Shown: piece by piece, positions 59,551 through 64,000 of the stretch
How the letters are laid out: every line of letters starts with the position of its first letter
How positions within the stretch are numbered: position 1 is the stretch's first letter
Origin: an uncultured Paracoccaceae bacterium
Lineage (GTDB): Bacteria > Pseudomonadota > Alphaproteobacteria > Rhodobacterales > Rhodobacteraceae
DNA length: 64,000 nucleotides
Assembly: GCA_913061275.1 (NCBI GenBank)
Contig: CAJXSR010000018.1
Coordinates: 1 to 64,000, forward strand
Direction of reading: 5' to 3'
Position numbers and translations under genes: made by a program
The notes under the pieces: generated by a model
Databases searched by the model: none
Told to the model about the DNA's origin: nothing
What the model saw: the letters and a program-made list of their open reading frames with translations, nothing else

Positions 59551-61361
59551 GTTTCTGCACCTGCTAAATCACTTAATTCCAGCCATTCTTCTTCGGCTGC
59601 ATCAAGGGCTGCTTGACGTTCAATTAAGCCATCGGTTGCCTTTTGAAATTTATCTGGCTCTTTAACAAATAAATCTGGGTCAGACATAAATTCCTGAAGC
59701 TTTACAATTTCGGCTTCCAGCTTAGCCATAAGTCCTGGCAAATCATCCAAACGATGCTTTTGCGTAAAACTTAAGCCGGTTTTTTGCAGGCTTGCTTTAG
59801 CGTTACTAGCATCAGACAGCCCCGGTTTTTTACCCTTCGGTTTCGCCTTGGTCTCATCTTGCAGTTGTGCACGATAATCTGACCAACCGCCTGCATATAT
59901 AACGGCACTGCCATCCCCCTCCATCGCTATGGTGGTGGTTGCTACCAAATCTAGAAAATCACGGTCGTGGCTGACCAAAACGACTGACCCGTCATAACTA
60001 TCCAAAACTTCCTGTAATAAATCCAGCGTTTCTATATCCAGATCATTGGTCGGCTCATCCAAAATCAACAAATTACTTGGTTTGGCCATAATCCTAGCTA
60101 ATAGTAATCGCGCCTTTTCGCCACCAGATAAAGCAGAAACAGGGCCGCGCGCCTGATTTTCATCAAACAGAAATTCTTTAAGGTAACCGACAACATGTTT
60201 GGGATTACCGCGCACCATTATCTGGTCATTCTTACCTGAAACACCCAGTTCCTTGTCCATTGTCAAGGTTTCCCAAAGCGTTGCTTTCGGGTCTAGTTGC
60301 GCGCGGTTTTGGTCAAAAATCGCAGGCACAAGATTTGTACCCAGCTTAACCGTGCCACTATCAGGCGCTAATTGACCGGTCAGCATATTTAGCAACGTGG
60401 TCTTGCCCACCCCATTCGGGCCTACAAGCGCGATGCGTTCACCGCGCATCACCCGTAAACTAAAGTTGGTCACAATCGGCTTATCGTAAACCTTTGAAAT
60501 ACCTATAGCTTCTACTACCAACTTACCGGATTTGGCCCCAGTATCTAATGCCATTGCAGCAGCACCTGCACGCTTGATTTGGCCTGATTTTTCTTCTCGT
60601 AAATCTGCCAAACGCCGCACACGGCCCTGATTGCGCTTGCGCCTAGCCGATATACCTTCAACCGCCCAACGGCCCTCGGCCTTAATCAAACGGTTCAATT
60701 TGTGGCGCTGCATATCTTCTTCTTCAAACATCTTGTCGCGCCAGTCTTCGAACGCCTCAAAACCTTTGGGGTGTTGACGCACAACACCGCGATCCACCCA
60801 AATGATACCGCGTGTCAGGGTGCGCAAAAATGTGCGGTCGTGACTGATTAATATAAACGCTTTGCGCGTGGTACGCAGATGATCTTCCAGCCAAGCGATT
60901 GCTTGTACATCTAAATGGTTGGTAGGCTCATCCAGCAACATTAAATCTGGGTCTTCGGCGACAATTTTAGTCAAAGCAGCGCGTCTTCGCTCGCCCCCAG
61001 ATGCCGTATCTGGTGAACGGTCTAAATCCAACTTCAACCCTTCGGCCACCATATCTACACGGTAGGTATCACCCACATCCAAATCTGCCGTCGCATACTC
61101 TCGTAAACTTGCATAACCCGCCAGATCAGGGTCTTGTTCCATATAGCCAACCGATTGGCGTGGCTTTAAAAATCGCACGCCCTCATCGGGTTGCACCAAC
61201 CCTGCAATCACTTTCAAAAGTGTTGATTTACCAGATCCATTGCGCCCCACTAGGCACATACGCGCGCCTTCTGATACCACCAGATCAAGGCCGTTAAACA
61301 ACGGGTCACCCCCGAAAGTCAGGTGAATATTGGACAAGGTTAATATAGGAGGTGCAGCCAT
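59547..61361 (-). CDS. uup: ABC-F ATPase, Uup-like
   Basis: Soluble protein with two ABC domains and no membrane segment, acting on ribosomes or on DNA structures. Walker A GRNGSGKST and GPNGVGKTT, signature motifs ASGGERRR and LSGGEKAR, and Walker B plus LLDEPTNHLD and LILDEPTNDLD are intact. The C-terminal 85 residues form a coiled coil (LDDLPGLMAKLEAEIVKLQEF), as in Uup. The 604-residue length is typical. E. coli Uup limits precise transposon excision and affects ribosome assembly; the role here is inferred. Confidence 0.92.
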   Translation of the reverse strand: MAAPPILTLSNIHLTFGGDPLFNGLDLVVSEGARMCLVGRNGSGKSTLLKVIAGLVQPDEGVRFLKPRQSVGYMEQDPDLAGYASLREYATADLDVGDTYRVDMVAEGLKLDLDRSPDTASGGERRRAALTKIVAEDPDLMLLDEPTNHLDVQAIAWLEDHLRTTRKAFILISHDRTFLRTLTRGIIWVDRGVVRQHPKGFEAFEDWRDKMFEEEDMQRHKLNRLIKAEGRWAVEGISARRKRNQGRVRRLADLREEKSGQIKRAGAAAMALDTGAKSGKLVVEAIGISKVYDKPIVTNFSLRVMRGERIALVGPNGVGKTTLLNMLTGQLAPDSGTVKLGTNLVPAIFDQNRAQLDPKATLWETLTMDKELGVSGKNDQIMVRGNPKHVVGYLKEFLFDENQARGPVSALSGGEKARLLLARIMAKPSNLLILDEPTNDLDIETLDLLQEVLDSYDGSVVLVSHDRDFLDLVATTTIAMEGDGSAVIYAGGWSDYRAQLQDETKAKPKGKKPGLSDASNAKASLQKTGLSFTQKHRLDDLPGLMAKLEAEIVKLQEFMSDPDLFVKEPDKFQKATDGLIERQAALDAAEEEWLELSDLAGAET

Positions 61362-61520
61362 CCCCCCCTATCGCGCCCAAATAAGGTTAGGTCAAGGTCT
61401 CAAATCGTATAAACATGGCCAGTTTTCACTATTAATCACACCCTTTTCAACACTCCTTACTTGCCACCCCTATGACATCCCCCTAAAACCTCCTGAAAGG
61501 TTAATTCAAGGACAATTCAA

Positions 61521-63383
61521 ATGCTGGGTTCAATGCGCGCTAATAAGAAAAACCAAACCGTTATATGGATTATTCTAGGCTTGTTAGCCTTAGGCTTAAT
61601 CGGGTTTGGCGGTATCGGTGCTGGTGGTGGAAGCATCCGCAGTATCGGCAAGGTCGGAAACGCAGATATTAGCGTTGATACATACGCGCAGGCTTTAAAC
61701 ACAGCCATCTCAAACCTTTCACAACAAATGGGCAGAACAGTCACAGCGGATGAAGCACAATCGTTCGGCATTCAAAGCAACGTACTGCAAGGCCTGATGA
61801 TAACCGCAGCCCTAGATAATGAAACAGAAAACCTAGGCATCAGCATCGGGGATGAGGTTGTACGAGAACAATTATTTTCAAACCGTGCCTTTCAAGGGCT
61901 TGATGGTAATTTTGATGAAGAGTCGTACAATTTCGCACTTGAACGTTCGCGCCTTACACCATCCGAATATGATGATATTTTACGCAAAGAAGCCGCACGT
62001 GGCATTTTGCAATCTTCTGTGATTGCCGGGGTTAAATCGCAAGGCACGCAAACCATGGCATTATTGGCTTTTGATCGCGAAACCCGTGATTTTACTTGGG
62101 CCGAATTGACCGATACGGCACTGGATGCCCCAATTCAAAATCCGACGGATGCGCAAGTACAATCACAATATGAAGCGACGCCTGACGCATATACAGCACC
62201 CCTAACACGCGAAATCACATATGCATGGTTAAACCCAGATATGCTGGCAGATCAGGTAAACATTGATGAAGCGCTGATAAAAGAAAGCTATGAGTTGCAA
62301 TCTGACCGCTTCAACAAACCAGAAAAACGCAGCCTTGAACGTATCGTTTTTGGCACAGTTGAAGAAGCGACAACGGCACGTAACATGCTGGATGGCGGCA
62401 GCGTTACTTTTGATACATTGCTGGCAGATCGCGGGCTTACACCTGCTGATGTTGATTTGGGCGAAGTCGTGCGCGGTGGAATTCACAAAGATGCAGCCGA
62501 TGTTGTGTTCGCTGCTGAAGGTACAGGCGTAATTGGGCCTGTTACATCTTCGCTTGGCCCTGCACTATTCCGTATAAACGCTATTTTAAATGCAGACGTT
62601 ACCAGTTTCGAAAATGCCCGCGCAGAAATTACAGGCGAATTATCAGGTGAGGCTGGGCGCCGTTTGGTATCAGACCTAATCGCAGATATAGATGATATGC
62701 TGGCCGCAGGTGCCACAATCGAAGAACTGGCAGCTGATACGGATATGCAACTGGGCACAATTTCATTTTCCGCAGGCACAACGACAGGAATTGCGGCTTA
62801 TGATAATTTCCGCACCATTGCTAATGCAGCCCAGAAAACTGATTTTCCAGAAATTAACGATCTGGCAGACGGCGGTATTTTTGCAATGCGTGTAGATGCG
62901 ATTAACCAACCTGCAGTGCGCCCATTAGCGGATGTAAAAGATCAGGTGGTAGCAGATTGGATACGCGCAGAAACCTTGCGCCAACTGACCGTAAAGGCCG
63001 AAAGTTTAAAATTGGATATTGATGCAGGTGCCAGTTTTGGCAGCCTTCAAGCCAATGATGAAAAAGCCGTTGGGAGGGCAGGATATATCGAAAACACCCC
63101 AACGGATATGTTGACCAAGATGTTCCAACTATCCCCTGGAAAAACAGCTATTGCAGCTGGTACAAACAGCGTATTTATCGCGCGCCTAAATCAAATTAAT
63201 ACATTTGACGCCGAGACAGATGAGAACAAAACCCTTGCAACCCTTGTTCAACAACAGCTTGATAGTCAGGTGGCGAATGATTTATTAAATGCATTTTCGA
63301 ATGCCCTGCGCGATGATGCGGAAGTTAGTATAAATCAACAAGCTATCACGCAAATAAACTCACAACTGACAGGTGGGTACTAA
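61521..63383 (+). CDS. PpiD/SurA-type periplasmic peptidyl-prolyl isomerase
   Basis: Membrane-anchored periplasmic foldase. A cytoplasmic basic start (MRANKKNQ) is followed by one membrane helix (VIWIILGLLALGLIGFGGIG), a SurA_N-like helical domain (about 40-180), and a parvulin-like domain at about 245-350 (LERIVFGTVEEATTARNML, VRGGIHKDAADVVFAAEGTGVIGPV). The C-terminal part resembles PpiD. The ATG at 61521 gives MLGSMRANK; the second ATG (MRANK) is also possible. It sits immediately upstream of trpE, a common order in Rhodobacterales. Confidence 0.9.
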   Translation: MLGSMRANKKNQTVIWIILGLLALGLIGFGGIGAGGGSIRSIGKVGNADISVDTYAQALNTAISNLSQQMGRTVTADEAQSFGIQSNVLQGLMITAALDNETENLGISIGDEVVREQLFSNRAFQGLDGNFDEESYNFALERSRLTPSEYDDILRKEAARGILQSSVIAGVKSQGTQTMALLAFDRETRDFTWAELTDTALDAPIQNPTDAQVQSQYEATPDAYTAPLTREITYAWLNPDMLADQVNIDEALIKESYELQSDRFNKPEKRSLERIVFGTVEEATTARNMLDGGSVTFDTLLADRGLTPADVDLGEVVRGGIHKDAADVVFAAEGTGVIGPVTSSLGPALFRINAILNADVTSFENARAEITGELSGEAGRRLVSDLIADIDDMLAAGATIEELAADTDMQLGTISFSAGTTTGIAAYDNFRTIANAAQKTDFPEINDLADGGIFAMRVDAINQPAVRPLADVKDQVVADWIRAETLRQLTVKAESLKLDIDAGASFGSLQANDEKAVGRAGYIENTPTDMLTKMFQLSPGKTAIAAGTNSVFIARLNQINTFDAETDENKTLATLVQQQLDSQVANDLLNAFSNALRDDAEVSINQQAITQINSQLTGGY

Positions 63384-63386
63384 CCT

Positions 63387-64000
63387 ATGAAGCTGTTACC
63401 AGAGTTTCAAGATTTCGCATCTGCCTATACAAATGGCAAAAATCAGATTGTTTATACCCGTCTGGTAGCTGACTTGGATACGCCAGTTTCATTGATGATA
63501 AAACTGGCACAGACTGGCAAGAACTGCTTTATGTTGGAATCCGTTACTGGCGGTGAAATAAAAGGCCGCTATTCTATCATTGGTATGAAGCCAGACCTGA
63601 TTTGGCAGTGCGATGGAACGACTTCACGGGTTAACCGTACCGCACGTTTCAATGAAACCGCATATGAAACAATGCCAGATGATCCGCTTACTGCTTTGCG
63701 TAGCCTAATCGCTGAAAGTCGCATTGACCTACCCGCAGATTTACCGCCTATGGCCGCAGGGCTGTTTGGCTATCTGGGCTATGATATGATCCGTCTGGTA
63801 GAGGATTTACCTAATATCAACCCCGATCCTATCGGGGTGCCTGACGCGATTATGATCCGCCCCTCAGTGATCGTTATCGTAGATGGTGTTAAGGGTGAAA
63901 TTACCGTGATTTCCCCAATTTGGGCAGGTTCTGGGCAAACGGCACGCGCCGCCTATAATCAGGCAGCCGAACGGGTGATGGATGCTGTGAACGACTTAGA
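63387..64000 (+). CDS. trpE: Anthranilate synthase component I (5' part)
   Basis: The first enzyme of tryptophan biosynthesis. The frame starts at ATG 63387 three bases after the ppiD-like stop, with AGGTGGG at 63371-63377 as ribosome binding site, and is open to the window end. About 204 residues are visible. They include the N-terminal TrpE domain with YTRLVADLDTPVSLMIKL, FMLESVTGGEIKGRYSIIG (the family ESxxGG..GRYS tryptophan-binding motif) and GLFGYLGYDMIRLVEDLP. The chorismate-binding catalytic domain lies outside. Confidence 0.95.
   Translation, partial: MKLLPEFQDFASAYTNGKNQIVYTRLVADLDTPVSLMIKLAQTGKNCFMLESVTGGEIKGRYSIIGMKPDLIWQCDGTTSRVNRTARFNETAYETMPDDPLTALRSLIAESRIDLPADLPPMAAGLFGYLGYDMIRLVEDLPNINPDPIGVPDAIMIRPSVIVIVDGVKGEITVISPIWAGSGQTARAAYNQAAERVMDAVNDL

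Overview
The window looks like a chromosome segment of a marine alphaproteobacterium of the Rhodobacterales (Roseobacter group). The clues are a clear DMSP lyase gene (dddP), the NDUFA12 / MlaD / DUF2155 / aat block, the rne - amiC - ponA - prfB neighbourhood and the ppiD-trpE pair, all typical of this group from family knowledge. The DNA is visibly AT-rich for Rhodobacterales, so a low-GC marine genus such as Amylibacter is possible; that is a guess, not a result. Nearly all of the window is housekeeping. I see no CRISPR array, prophage, insertion sequence, rRNA or restriction system.

Layout. 1-9.5 kb: a cold-shock/DEAD-box helicase fusion, a cytochrome c', lipA, katG, a VIT-type transporter, a PLP decarboxylase divergent from an ArsR-type regulator, and lpdA. 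9.6-17.4 kb: DUF924, an MFS carrier, queA, a giant AsmA-like protein, a peroxiredoxin coupled to a DUF455 ferritin-like protein. 17.6-21 kb: an M23 peptidase overlapping a bactofilin gene (cell shape), then a LysR regulator divergent from cytochrome P460. 21-31.6 kb: prfB, ponA and amiC on the minus strand, divergent from rne, whose 360-base leader is rich in hairpins; then an M48 protease-TPR protein and a DsbA-like protein. 31.7-41.5 kb: accB, accC, aat, convergent with the NDUFA12-mlaD-DUF2155 run; clpX, clpP and tig in the usual order but split by an opposite-strand FadL-type porin gene; an EEP-family hydrolase.

41.5-64 kb: tRNA-Leu(UAG), nnr, glnB-glnA, a more variable patch (unknown secreted protein, methyltransferase, hybrid histidine kinase, DUF4345), then a DUF3445 heme-demethylase-like gene, dddP, a hydrolase/OsmC fusion and ppk2. 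An RTX protein follows, then parE overlapping a GIY-YIG nuclease gene, a 745-base intergenic region with several structured elements, an unknown secreted protein, uup, a PpiD-like foldase and the start of trpE, which runs off the window.

The least explained elements are in the intergenic region after parE/GIY-YIG, where the minus strand carries a compact two-hairpin sequence ending as an intrinsic terminator (candidate small RNA); in the RTX gene, which contains an 81-residue tandem duplication made of nine nonapeptides each; and in the rne leader. Many start codons were moved from the longest frame to an internal ATG because of ribosome binding sites or family length; these choices are stated in each entry.
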